Positions 1 through 8,341 are shown, numbered from the stretch's first letter. The stretch: DNA of 11,781 bases from an uncultured Blautia sp. (GCA_900547615.1 URHH01000071.1:1-11781); one strand, 5' to 3'. The notes: generated by a model from the sequence alone, not told the origin. Program-made: numbers and translations.

Positions 1-81
1 TCTGGAATCGAAGTGTCTTTCTTTTATGCAAAATCACGAACTTGCTCATTTATAGAAGATAAATAATTTTCTCGAATCAGA

Positions 82-110
82 TGGAAACTCCGTTTATAAT
101 ATGATAAAAT
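82..110 (+). promoter_or_regulatory. candidate sigma-A promoter of the Wadjet operon
   Basis: A TGGAAA hexamer (82-87, four of six matches to TTGACA) is followed after 17 nt by TAAAAT (105-110), and the -10 is preceded by a TGn extension at 102-104. A second perfect TATAAT lies at 95-100 but has only a poor -35 partner. Transcription would begin near 117, about 28 nt before jetA. The stretch from 95 to 130 is extremely AT-rich, so chance matches are easy here. No operator-like repeat is visible nearby. Confidence 0.45.
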
Positions 111-144
111 CATAATAAATATAAAATAAACGGGGTACTGTTAA

Positions 145-1629
145 ATGAAAATTCAAGAAAAAACGAAAAAGCCAGTACTGGAGGCGAAGTATTTAAATGT
201 AGAAAATACAGATAGATACCGTCCCATTATCCGGCTTTTTTATTTGAAGTATGAAAAACTAAAATATTGGCTATATCAGGAAGAGTTATTCGAGGAATTG
301 AGGGAAGACCCTTATTTTGCAGAATATACAATAGAGCAGTGTCAGCAGGATTTGGCTGCTCTGGTTGGGTGGGGAAATCTTGTAACAATTCAGGATACAA
401 GAAAAGTAACTACGATTGAAGAATTTAAGAATAAGAAATTTCGTTATCAGCTTTCAGAAACAGCGGTAGAGATTGAGAGAATGGTCATTCACATTGAAAA
501 CCTTTTTATAGAAGGTTCCTCTCTGGAACCGACACTTCTGGAAAGGATTCGGATTTATATAGGAAAACTGGAAGAGATTGGGAGTGAAAAAGAGGAAGTA
601 CTATATGGTTGGTGGAATGATTTAAATAATGATTTTATTCGTCTGAATCAGAACTATCAGGATTATATGAGAGAATTAAACAGTGTGAAAGCGGAAGAAT
701 TAATGAAAACAAAGGAATTTCTTTTGTTTAAAGACAGGTTAATTGAATATCTTCGATCTTTTGTAAAAAGCCTTCAGATAAACGCAACATCAATCGAGCA
801 GAAAATTCGTACAGTAAAACTGGAAACAATAGAAAATATTCTGAAACGGGTAACAGCATATGAGATGTCAATTCCGCGGATAGATGTGGAACTAGATGAA
901 AAAATGATTTATGACAAAATGCAGGGACGATGGAAGAGCATTTCTGAATGGTTTGCAGGAAAAACAGGAATAGAATCAGAAGCAGGTAAGGTTTTTGATA
1001 CTACGAATGAAATTATAAGAAAAATTACAAGATATGCCACGCGTATCAGTGAGATGAGCAATCAGGGTGCAAACAGGAGAGAAGAATACAAAAAACTGGC
1101 GCAGATGTTTGGAAAATGCAAGAATATTCAGGAGGCTCACAGGCTTGCAGCAATGGTATTCGGAGTAGAAAAACCTCTTCATTTAAAAGGCGAAATGCAC
1201 AGGGAAACAGACAGTATTCACAGTGGAGTTTACGAAGAAAAAGGGTATGTGGTAACAGTGTCGCCAAGGGTAAGAACATATAAAGAGAAATCAAAAAGGA
1301 ATGGGATTGTGGATCGTTCCAGAGAAAAAGAAGAGATGCGTCTTGCTATGATAGAAAGGCTGGAAGAAGAGAGAAAGCTTTTAAATAGTTATATTCAAAA
1401 TGGAAAGCTGGAATTTGCAAGACTTCCGGTTATTCAGCCACAGGTTCGTGATATATTTCTTTTGTGGCTTTCAAAAGCTCTGGAAAATAAAAACCATTGT
1501 GCGAAAACAGAAGACGGACAAATGTACAGAATCGAACAGCCAGAGAATCAGGAGTATTGTACATTAGAATGTACAGACGGTGTTTTGCAGATGCCGGCAT
1601 ATACGATTGTGTTTGAAAACGGAGAGTAA
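145..1629 (+). CDS. jetA: Wadjet plasmid-defence subunit JetA (TIGR02677/DUF2397 family, kleisin/MukF-like)
   Basis: This 494-residue protein is recognised as TIGR02677/DUF2397, the first gene of type II Wadjet operons. The clearest family signature is residues 16-105: a YLNVEN-x-x-RYR-x-I-x-R-x-FY start, then the YTIEQCQQDL segment (61-70), GWGNL (75-79) and the TTIEEFKN-x-x-FRYQL block (89-103), followed by SSLEPTLLERI (125-135). This region resembles a winged helix as found in MukF-like kleisins. The rest is largely helical and charged, consistent with the middle and C-terminal parts of a kleisin that bridges the SMC heads. The length is normal for the family. In known Wadjet complexes JetA links JetC heads and recruits JetB. 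The ATG at 145 has only a modest upstream G-rich stretch (132-135), but the family N-terminus fits this start. It is the first gene of the operon, with jetB starting 1 nt after its stop. Family assignment is by remembered motifs, not by search. Confidence 0.88.
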   Translation: MKIQEKTKKPVLEAKYLNVENTDRYRPIIRLFYLKYEKLKYWLYQEELFEELREDPYFAEYTIEQCQQDLAALVGWGNLVTIQDTRKVTTIEEFKNKKFRYQLSETAVEIERMVIHIENLFIEGSSLEPTLLERIRIYIGKLEEIGSEKEEVLYGWWNDLNNDFIRLNQNYQDYMRELNSVKAEELMKTKEFLLFKDRLIEYLRSFVKSLQINATSIEQKIRTVKLETIENILKRVTAYEMSIPRIDVELDEKMIYDKMQGRWKSISEWFAGKTGIESEAGKVFDTTNEIIRKITRYATRISEMSNQGANRREEYKKLAQMFGKCKNIQEAHRLAAMVFGVEKPLHLKGEMHRETDSIHSGVYEEKGYVVTVSPRVRTYKEKSKRNGIVDRSREKEEMRLAMIERLEEERKLLNSYIQNGKLEFARLPVIQPQVRDIFLLWLSKALENKNHCAKTEDGQMYRIEQPENQEYCTLECTDGVLQMPAYTIVFENGE

Positions 1630-1630
1630 A

Positions 1631-2779
1631 ATGAGGACTTTAGAAATATTATTAAGCCGAAGATGGATATTGAAAGCAAGAGATAAAGAGCTTTATTATC
1701 AGATAAAAGAGGCGCTTTCGACAGGAGAAGAAAAGAAGTTTTTAATGGAAAAACTGGGGTATCAGGTAATTATAAATCCATATATGATCAAAGTAGAAAA
1801 GATACCGGCAGAAGCGGAAAACTGGATGGGGATTTCTGAGTTTCGAGATCCCTTAGAATATGTGTTTTTTTGTATGATTCTCATGTTTTTGGAGGATAAA
1901 GAAGCAGAAGAACAGTTTGTTTTATCAGAATTGACAGAGTATGTACAGGCGCAATATAAAGAAGAGCAGATTGACTGGACTGTTTATCGTTACAGAAGAC
2001 ATATGATTAAAGTAATAAAATACTGTGTAAATTGTGGGATTTTAAACGTAAATGATGGAAATGAAGAAGATTTTGCAAGAGATGATACAAGTGAGGTACT
2101 TTATGAAAATACAGGAGTTTCCCGGTATTTTATGAAGAATTTTACGCAGGATATTATGGGCTATGTTTCACCGGAAGATTTTGAAAAAGAAGAGTGGATT
2201 GATGTAAATGAAGACAGAGGAATTGTACGGAGACAGAGAGTATACAGAAGACTTCTCATGTCTATGGGGATATATAAAAGTGAAGAGACAGAAGAAGATT
2301 TTGCTTATGTGAGAAATTTCAGAAACATGATTCAGGGAGACTTTTCGGAATTTTTTGATTGTGAACTGCAGGTGCATAAGAACAGTGCATATCTTGTACT
2401 TGGAGAAGAATGCAGGCTTGGCAGGTGTTTTCCGGAAGAAAGTACACTTTCAGATGCAGTGCTTCTCATTCATAGTCTGATACAGGAAAGAGTAAAACAA
2501 GGGGAAATTTCGGTGCCTTTAAATGAACAAATCTGTATTCCGGGAGAAACGTTTCAGGGTATAATAGATGAGTGTAAAGAAGAGTTCGGACATGGGTTTA
2601 ATAAAACATACAGAGAGATGACTTTTTCAGAGTTTTATAAAGAAGTATTTTCTTATATGAAAGAGCTGGAACTTATAAAAGAAGAGCATGGGGACATAAG
2701 AGTTATGCCGACAGCAGGAAAAATTTCAGGAAAATATCCGGAAGACTTTGTAAAAAACGGAGGAAAAAATGAACAGTAA
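1631..2779 (+). CDS. jetB: Wadjet plasmid-defence subunit JetB (TIGR02678/DUF2398 family, MukE/KITE-like)
   Basis: This 382-residue protein matches the TIGR02678/DUF2398 pattern. It has an N-terminal RTLEILLSRRW segment (2-12), a short stretch FLMEKLGYQVIINPYMIKVEKIP (37-59) typical of the family, then FRDPLEYVFFCMILMFLE (71-88), QFVLSELTEYV (95-105), a DWT-containing helix (115-117) and EVLYENTGVSRYF (155-167). Families of this kind are built of winged-helix units like MukE and act as accessory subunits bound to the kleisin. The reading frame is open upstream to an ATG at 1580, but that would overlap jetA by 50 nt and add 17 atypical residues. The ATG at 1631 has a GGAG at 1621-1624 and the expected family N-terminus, so I chose it. 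The 3' end overlaps jetC by 11 nt, suggesting translational coupling. No catalytic residues are expected. Confidence 0.86.
   Translation: MRTLEILLSRRWILKARDKELYYQIKEALSTGEEKKFLMEKLGYQVIINPYMIKVEKIPAEAENWMGISEFRDPLEYVFFCMILMFLEDKEAEEQFVLSELTEYVQAQYKEEQIDWTVYRYRRHMIKVIKYCVNCGILNVNDGNEEDFARDDTSEVLYENTGVSRYFMKNFTQDIMGYVSPEDFEKEEWIDVNEDRGIVRRQRVYRRLLMSMGIYKSEETEEDFAYVRNFRNMIQGDFSEFFDCELQVHKNSAYLVLGEECRLGRCFPEESTLSDAVLLIHSLIQERVKQGEISVPLNEQICIPGETFQGIIDECKEEFGHGFNKTYREMTFSEFYKEVFSYMKELELIKEEHGDIRVMPTAGKISGKYPEDFVKNGGKNEQ
2759..2763 (+). promoter_or_regulatory. jetC ribosome binding site inside the jetB 3' end
   Basis: GGAGG at 2759-2763 lies 5 nt before the jetC ATG and inside the last codons of jetB. 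This fixes the jetC start and shows that jetC is translated from a site within jetB, so ribosomes finishing jetB arrive directly at it. Confidence 0.75.
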
Positions 2780-5700
2780 ATGGCAGATAAATAAAGTGGG
2801 ATTAATAGATTTCTGGTATTATGATGAGGAAGAATTTGATTTTATTGATGGAAGAATGCTTCTTCGCGGAGCAAATGGTTCAGGAAAATCTGTTACTATG
2901 CAGAGCTTTATTCCGCTGCTTCTTGATGGAAATATGAGACCGGAACGACTGGATCCCTTCGGTTCACGGGCAAGAAAAATGGAGAATTATCTTTTGGAAG
3001 AAGGAGATGAGAGGGAAGAACGCACCGGTTATCTTTATATGGAATTGAAGCGACTGGAAAGTGAAGAATATTTGACTCTGGGCATTGGACTTCGTGCAAG
3101 GAAAAATAAAAAACTGGAATCCTGGTATTTTTGTATTACAGACGGACGAAGAGTAGGAAAAGATATTTTTCTGTATAAAACTATGGGAAATAAAATTACC
3201 TGTTCCAAGGGGGAACTGAAAAACAGAATCGGAGAAGGTGGGAGAGTTATGGATACACAGGGGGAATATGCCCAGTGTGTAAATCGACTTCTCTTTGGAT
3301 TTGAGATGCAGGAAGAATATAAAGAACTTCTTGACCTTCTCATACAGCTTCGCACACCAAAGCTTTCAAAAGATTTTAAACCGTCGGTTATCAATGAAAT
3401 CTTGAGCAGTTCGCTTCAGACACTTTCCGAAGATGACCTTCGTCCCATGTCAGAAGCTATTGAAAATATGGATAATTTAAAAACGAATCTGGATACATTA
3501 AAGGAGAGTATTGGCGGGGCAAAGCAGATTGAAAAGGTTTACGACCAGTATAATCAGATTGTCCTTTACGATAAAGCGCTTCTGCTTTCTGATGTCTTGA
3601 GAAAATTCAAAAATTGCGAAAAAGATGGGAGACAGTTTGATGAAGCTCTTTTTGAAAACAGGAAAAAGCTTCAGGAAGAAAAGATTCGTTATGAAGAATT
3701 AAAGAGAGAAGAAGAGATTTTAAAAGAGGAAAAATCATCTCTTGATAAAAGTGATGCTGCTCAATTAAAAGAGAAGGAGGGCAGTCTTACAAAGGAACTT
3801 CTGGAAAAGCAGGAGGAAGAAAAAAGTAAAAAAAGACAGGAGATGGAAAAAAGGGAAAAGGAGGTTGATGCAGAAGAGAGAATAAAGAAGGAAGAAGAAA
3901 AAGCGGATTTTATATGGTCGGAAATAGAAGAATATCTGGAAGAGATGGAAGCGGAAATAGGAGAGATTCCTTTTGATGAATTTTCATTTATGAGAAGCGA
4001 AATTTTAGATGCAAAGGAAGAAGATTATGATTTTTCTTCTCATAATCAGCTTCTGAATGTGTATATCGAAAAGGTGGAGCGTGGAAGAGAGGTTCTCCAG
4101 AAAGAGAACACACACAGAGAGAAATACGATGATTATTTAAAAGAACTGGATATTTGCCGGGAGGAACAGAATCGGGCGGAAAAGGAAGTTTCTCAGTATG
4201 AAAATCTTTTGATGGAAATAAAGTCGGAACTTACAGAAAAAATATATATCTGGGAAAAAGAAAATCAGGAACTTCATTTTATGCCGGAGACGATGCAAAA
4301 GATTTCCAGAAAAATAGAAGCCTATGAGATGGGAAGCGACTATCTGGAAATTCGAAATCTGGGAAAGACGGAGTTTTATGAGACAGAACGAAGTTTTTCT
4401 GAAAAAAGTTTTCTGTTAGAACAGGCGTTAAAGGAAAAACAGAAATTTTTGAAAGAAAAAGAGCAGGAATTAGAAGAATGGAAAAATCAAAAAGATCCGG
4501 AACCGGAGCAATCTGACGCTGTGAGAAAAAACAGAGAATTATTAAAAGAAAAAGGAATTCCGTTTTTACAGTTTTACAAGGTGATAGATTTTTCTTCAGA
4601 GCTTGGAGAGAAACAGATGGATCATCTGGAGGAAGCGCTTTTGGCTATGGGGGTTTTGGACGCTCTTATTATTCCAAAAGAATACAGAGAACAGGTACAT
4701 GCTCTCGATAAAGGCGTATGTGACCATTATATTTTCAGTGACGTACTTCATGTGCAGCGAAATGTCCATGAGATTCTGGAGGTAGACAACGGAGAAAACG
4801 ATATTTTATTTTACCAGAATGTTGCGAATATCCTGTCAGCTCTGGGATATGGAAATGAGGGAGAAGAAAGAGGAAGTACCTGGATTGATGCAGATGGAAA
4901 TTATAAACTTGGAGTTTTAGAGGGAACGGTTACAAAAGAATATCAGGCACATTTTATCGGTGTGCATACAAGGGAGAGGTTCAGAAAAGAAAAAATAGAG
5001 AATCTGACTCAAATCTGTATGCTGTTAAAAGAGGAAGAAAAAAATCTGGAGACAGAATACAGGAAAATAAAAGAAAAAATGGAAATGCTGAAAAAAGAGT
5101 GGGAGGCATTTCCGGGAGATAAAGACTTAAAAGTAGCCGCAAAAGAACTGGCTGACAGAGAATTTTTCCTGGAAGTGAAAAATAAAAAACTTTGGGAGCA
5201 GAAAGAACTTGCTGAAAAGGAGAGAAAACGCCTCGATGAAATTCGGATACATGTTCAGGAAATCTGTTCAGGCTGCTATCTTTCTCCAAGACTTGATGTT
5301 TTTTTGATGGCATCAGAAGCATTGAGAAGATATAAAGAACTTTTGACAGAACTTCAGATAGCTCATGGGAAATACAAAAATCACGTTCAGTATGCAGAAA
5401 GCCAGAGAATGTATCTGGAAGAAATAGAAGGCGATTTAAATGATATACGATATGAAATGAACACAATTATGCGAAGAATGCGGGAACTGGAAGGGCTTCT
5501 TACATCTGTCCGGGAGCAGCTTGCCCTGACAGATTATGAACAGATCAAAGAACGTCTTGATTTTTGTATAGAACGTCTTTTGAAGCTTCCTCAGGAGCGG
5601 GAAGAATGTGTGAGAAGACAGGAATCATTTGAAAAAGAAATTGAACAATTAGAAGAAAAAATCGAAGAAAATAATAAAAAACAGGAAGAACTGAGACTGA

Positions 5701-6857
5701 AAAAAGAGAGAGCCAGCCGCGTTTTTGAGGCAGAGTATAAACTGGGATATGTAGAGAAAGATTTTATATCTGAAGAAAATATAGAAGAAAAAGCGGCGAG
5801 GATATGTAAATTTTTTGCCGGAAGATTTGGAAATAAAAAACAAAGCGATTTCTTTGGAAGCCTTCAGGAAGCATATCATAGTAACAGAGGCTATCTTCTT
5901 GATTATCAGATAACTATGAAGTCGTTGTTTGAGGAAATGGAGCAGGAAGGAACAATCTTCGATATAAGCATAAAAAGAATTGATATATCGGCAAAATATC
6001 GTGGAATACCTGTGAAATTCAAAGAGCTGATTGACAGAATGGGGGAAGATGAAGCGGCTCTTTCCAGACTGTTAAGTGACAGGGACCGAGAATTGTTTGA
6101 AGATATTCTGGCAAATACGATCAGCAAAAAAATCCGTGGAAAAATACAGGCGAGTAAGCGCTGGGTAGAAAAGATGAACGGACTTATGGAGTCGATGCAG
6201 ACTTCAAGCGGATTAAAATTAAGCCTTCGATGGAGAAATAAAAGAGCAGAAAAAGAAGAGCAGTTAGATACAAAAGCGCTTGTAGAATTGCTTCAAAAAG
6301 ATGTGGAAATTATGAGGGAAGAGGAAGTGGAAAGTCTTTCCAGACATTTTCGTTCGAAAATAGAAGAAGCAAGAAAAATTTCAGGAGATACAGGTTCTGT
6401 ACAGTCGTTCCATGCAACTATGAGAGAGGTTCTGGATTACAGAAAATGGTTTGAGTTTCAGTTAGAATGTCAGAAGACAGGCGAGAAGAAAAAAGAACTT
6501 ACAGACAGAGTATTTTTTACCTTCAGTGGGGGAGAAAAGGCGATGGCAATGTATGTGCCTCTTTTTTCAGCAGTTGTGGCAAAATACGCGGGAGCAAGAA
6601 AAGATGCGCCGAAACTTATTTCACTTGACGAGGCGTTTGCGGGTGTAGATGAGACAAATATTCGTGATATGTTCCGGCTGATGGTAGAATTTGACTTTAA
6701 TTTTATGATTAATTCTCAGATTTTATGGGGTGACTATGATACGGTCCCGGGACTTGCCATTTACCAGCTCATACGTCCGGAAAACGCGAAATTTGTTTCT
6801 GTGATCCGGTATATCTGGAACGGGAAATCAAAGATTATGATGGCAGGAAAGGAATAA
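2769..6857 (+). CDS. jetC: Wadjet SMC-like ATPase JetC (TIGR02680 family)
   Basis: This 1362-residue protein has a full SMC architecture. The N-terminal head carries Walker A GANGSGKS at 34-41. A long, very Glu/Lys-rich coiled coil runs from about 260 to 590. A globular hinge-like domain lies at about 594-740, including MGVLDALIIP near 627 and a conserved-looking WIDADGNYKLGVLEG stretch. The returning coiled coil spans about 740-1035. The C-terminal head carries the signature FSGGEK (1252-1257) and Walker B LISLDEAFAG with D1287 and E1288 as the magnesium and catalytic acidic pair. All ATPase motifs are intact. Related Wadjet SMC subunits dimerise at the hinge and use ATP hydrolysis to extrude DNA loops, which lets the complex sense small circular DNA. 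The product sits between JetB and JetD genes and would form the motor of the complex in the cytoplasm. SbcC or MukB are more distant alternatives, but the neighbours exclude them. Confidence 0.93.
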   Translation: MNSKWQINKVGLIDFWYYDEEEFDFIDGRMLLRGANGSGKSVTMQSFIPLLLDGNMRPERLDPFGSRARKMENYLLEEGDEREERTGYLYMELKRLESEEYLTLGIGLRARKNKKLESWYFCITDGRRVGKDIFLYKTMGNKITCSKGELKNRIGEGGRVMDTQGEYAQCVNRLLFGFEMQEEYKELLDLLIQLRTPKLSKDFKPSVINEILSSSLQTLSEDDLRPMSEAIENMDNLKTNLDTLKESIGGAKQIEKVYDQYNQIVLYDKALLLSDVLRKFKNCEKDGRQFDEALFENRKKLQEEKIRYEELKREEEILKEEKSSLDKSDAAQLKEKEGSLTKELLEKQEEEKSKKRQEMEKREKEVDAEERIKKEEEKADFIWSEIEEYLEEMEAEIGEIPFDEFSFMRSEILDAKEEDYDFSSHNQLLNVYIEKVERGREVLQKENTHREKYDDYLKELDICREEQNRAEKEVSQYENLLMEIKSELTEKIYIWEKENQELHFMPETMQKISRKIEAYEMGSDYLEIRNLGKTEFYETERSFSEKSFLLEQALKEKQKFLKEKEQELEEWKNQKDPEPEQSDAVRKNRELLKEKGIPFLQFYKVIDFSSELGEKQMDHLEEALLAMGVLDALIIPKEYREQVHALDKGVCDHYIFSDVLHVQRNVHEILEVDNGENDILFYQNVANILSALGYGNEGEERGSTWIDADGNYKLGVLEGTVTKEYQAHFIGVHTRERFRKEKIENLTQICMLLKEEEKNLETEYRKIKEKMEMLKKEWEAFPGDKDLKVAAKELADREFFLEVKNKKLWEQKELAEKERKRLDEIRIHVQEICSGCYLSPRLDVFLMASEALRRYKELLTELQIAHGKYKNHVQYAESQRMYLEEIEGDLNDIRYEMNTIMRRMRELEGLLTSVREQLALTDYEQIKERLDFCIERLLKLPQEREECVRRQESFEKEIEQLEEKIEENNKKQEELRLKKERASRVFEAEYKLGYVEKDFISEENIEEKAARICKFFAGRFGNKKQSDFFGSLQEAYHSNRGYLLDYQITMKSLFEEMEQEGTIFDISIKRIDISAKYRGIPVKFKELIDRMGEDEAALSRLLSDRDRELFEDILANTISKKIRGKIQASKRWVEKMNGLMESMQTSSGLKLSLRWRNKRAEKEEQLDTKALVELLQKDVEIMREEEVESLSRHFRSKIEEARKISGDTGSVQSFHATMREVLDYRKWFEFQLECQKTGEKKKELTDRVFFTFSGGEKAMAMYVPLFSAVVAKYAGARKDAPKLISLDEAFAGVDETNIRDMFRLMVEFDFNFMINSQILWGDYDTVPGLAIYQLIRPENAKFVSVIRYIWNGKSKIMMAGKE

Positions 6858-6859
6858 AA

Positions 6860-8146
6860 ATGGGAAAATCCGAAGAATGTGCAGCATACTTTAAGGAACG
6901 TCCCGTTTACAGGAAGGTGTTTCAGAAGGTAAGAACGAAGTACGAAAGTCTGGGATATATGGGTGGAAAAGTGATTTTGACTAATCTGAGTCAGGAAGAA
7001 AAAAGGCAGTTGAGCGGTTTTTTACAGAAAGATTATATGGAAAATAAGACGGTTTCCATATCTGTGAAAAAATTGGAGAAATCTCTGAAAGAGAGCCGGT
7101 TCTCTGGAATTGCTCTGGAAAATCTTTTGGAAATATACTTTGGAGAAAAGCTTATTGTAAAAAAAGAGGAGAGAGAGAAAGAAGCGGAAAAACAGAGACG
7201 ATTCTTTCAAAATCTTCTGGAAGCGTATGAGAATACATATATCAGAAAGTGGCTGGGAAAAGCATTAACAGAAAAGAAAAAAGGATACGATCTGCTTATT
7301 CAGCAGTATCGGGAAAATCCTGCAAAGTTACAGGAACTTATCAAAAATGTATCATGTGCCGTGGAAAAACTTTTTCACGATATGGGAGAAAGTAAGGTGC
7401 TTCTTCCTGTTTTTGCAGCAAAAATAACAGGAAATCCTCATTATTTTGATGTGGGGACAACTGCAGAAAAAATTCTTCTGTACATATTGGAATTCTGCTT
7501 TTCCCAGGAGAAGCGCTGTGAAATGTCCGAAGTGGAACAGAAAAATCAGATTTTGTATAAGGCGGGCATTTTGAAAGATGACTTGTCAAATGATGTACTT
7601 GTCTTTGGTATGCGTGGCTGGAAGTATGATGGTACCGTTCACGAGGGAATAGAAGGATTCTTTCACACAGGAGAGCCAGTGCGTCTTACGCTGAGAACTC
7701 TGGGAAAGATAAAAAATATGGAGGCGGCCGGAAAAAATGTTTATCTTCTGGAAAATCCGGCGGTATTTTCTGTTTTTACAGAAAGAAATCCGGACTGCTC
7801 TGCTGTTTGCGTGAATGGGCAGCCGCGGCTCTCTGTTCTTCTTCTGCTCGATATGCTGAAAGAATGTCATTGCTTTTATTACAATGGGGACTTTGATCCG
7901 GAGGGACTTTTGATCGCACAAAGTCTGAAAGAAAGATACGGGGAAAAATTGATTCTGTGGAATTACAGCAGGGAGCTTTATGAAAAATATTTATCTGACA
8001 TAATTTTAAATGAAAAGCGCCTGAAGAAATTAGAAAAAGTTTCCCTTCCGGAACTGCAGGAAATAAAAGCCTGCATGATGGAAATAAAAAAAGCGGTCTA
8101 TCAGGAGAAAATGTTGGAAAACGCTGTCTTTTTATGTCGTAACTGA
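6860..8146 (+). CDS. jetD: Wadjet nuclease subunit JetD (TIGR02679 family, Toprim-like)
   Basis: This 428-residue protein fits the TIGR02679 family (DUF3323/DUF2399), the JetD equivalent of type II Wadjet. The N-terminal two thirds are helical and charged, and probably bind the rest of the complex and DNA. The C-terminal part carries the Toprim-type acidic set: E298 in VYLLENPAVF and the DxD pair D344/D346 in YNGDFDPEGL, spaced as in topoisomerase VI A-like nucleases. A GQPRLSVLLLLDML segment (320-333) sits between the two motifs, as expected. In studied Wadjet systems this subunit cuts the DNA once the SMC motor has stalled on a small circle. The ATG at 6860 follows the jetC stop by 2 nt and has GGA-type purines at 6845-6853. 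It is the last operon gene, and I see no convincing terminator directly after it. The catalytic acids are intact, so the nuclease is predicted to be active. Confidence 0.87.
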   Translation: MGKSEECAAYFKERPVYRKVFQKVRTKYESLGYMGGKVILTNLSQEEKRQLSGFLQKDYMENKTVSISVKKLEKSLKESRFSGIALENLLEIYFGEKLIVKKEEREKEAEKQRRFFQNLLEAYENTYIRKWLGKALTEKKKGYDLLIQQYRENPAKLQELIKNVSCAVEKLFHDMGESKVLLPVFAAKITGNPHYFDVGTTAEKILLYILEFCFSQEKRCEMSEVEQKNQILYKAGILKDDLSNDVLVFGMRGWKYDGTVHEGIEGFFHTGEPVRLTLRTLGKIKNMEAAGKNVYLLENPAVFSVFTERNPDCSAVCVNGQPRLSVLLLLDMLKECHCFYYNGDFDPEGLLIAQSLKERYGEKLILWNYSRELYEKYLSDIILNEKRLKKLEKVSLPELQEIKACMMEIKKAVYQEKMLENAVFLCRN

Positions 8147-8173
8147 CTTTTTTGATAGAAAGAAGGCTGGAAA

Positions 8174-8180
8174 GGTCGAA
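8174..8180 (+). promoter_or_regulatory. possible degenerate 0A box upstream of spo0A
   Basis: GGTCGAA matches the Spo0A binding heptamer TGTCGAA at six of seven positions. It lies about 65 nt upstream of the candidate spo0A -10 element, a position where phosphorylated Spo0A could act on its own promoter. A single degenerate heptamer in 195 nt is weak evidence, and no second box is seen beside it. Confidence 0.22.
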
Positions 8181-8183
8181 AGG

Positions 8184-8222
8184 AAGCGAACGAAAGTCCG
8201 GAAAAATCGCCACTTTCGGCTT
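8184..8222 (+). repeat. bulged inverted repeat between jetD and spo0A
   Basis: AAGC (8184-8187) and CGAAAGT (8191-8197) pair with ACTTTCG (8212-8218) and GCTT (8219-8222). This gives an 11-bp stem with a 3-nt GAA bulge and a 14-nt loop. It is not followed by a clear T-run, so it is not a classical terminator. It lies upstream of the predicted spo0A promoter and would be transcribed only by readthrough from the jet operon. It could be a leaky terminator, an mRNA 3'-end stabiliser for the jet transcript, or chance. Confidence 0.4.
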
Positions 8223-8250
8223 GATTTCCCCATCGGCATTCTTCTATAAT
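8221..8250 (+). promoter_or_regulatory. candidate sigma-A promoter of spo0A
   Basis: TTGATT (8221-8226) and TATAAT (8245-8250) are separated by 18 nt. The -10 is perfect and the -35 matches four of six positions. The start would fall near 8257, giving a leader of about 85 nt. In Bacillus spo0A has both sigma-A and sigma-H promoters; I could not identify a sigma-H element here. Confidence 0.55.
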
Positions 8251-8262
8251 ATATACCTGTGA

Positions 8263-8302
8263 TGTACAAAAAGTGCACCTGTGGGGCCCGGTGTTTTGTA
8301 CA
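8263..8302 (+). repeat. long inverted repeat in the spo0A 5' leader
   Basis: TGTACAAAA (8263-8271) is a perfect 9-bp inverted match to TTTTGTACA (8294-8302). Inside it, CACC (8276-8279) pairs with GGTG (8290-8293). The result is a 13-bp stem with a 4-nt one-sided bulge and a 10-nt GC-rich loop. It begins a few bases after the predicted transcription start and ends about 22 nt before the GAGGAGGAG ribosome binding region (8325-8333). There is no T-run, so it is not a terminator. It could act as a 5' stabilising RNA hairpin or as a dyad operator in DNA. Confidence 0.6.
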
Positions 8303-8341
8303 GATACATAGCGGCAGGTTTTGTGAGGAGGAGAAAGTCTG

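Noticed and set aside
1..66. Possible tail of an upstream gene at the left edge
   Set aside because: All three + strand frames stay open for about 50-65 nt before a stop, so the sequence cannot show which, if any, is coding; no recognisable spoIVB C-terminus is seen.
1580..1630. Upstream in-frame start for jetB adding 17 residues
   Set aside because: It would overlap jetA by 50 nt; the added residues do not fit the family N-terminus, and the ATG at 1631 has a ribosome site.
4981..5466. 161-codon open frame on the - strand inside jetC, and similar - strand frames throughout the jet genes
   Set aside because: They lie antisense to clear coding sequence, have low-complexity Phe/Ser/Leu-rich products caused by the Glu/Lys-rich + strand codons, and show no ribosome sites or family motifs.
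8144..8154. T-run just after the jetD stop as a terminator
   Set aside because: The only stem before it is three base pairs (GTC/GAC), too weak for a rho-independent terminator.
7776..8213. 145-codon - strand frame spanning the jetD 3' end and the spo0A upstream region
   Set aside because: Its product is low-complexity and unrecognisable, it overlaps jetD antisense, and no ribosome site was noted.
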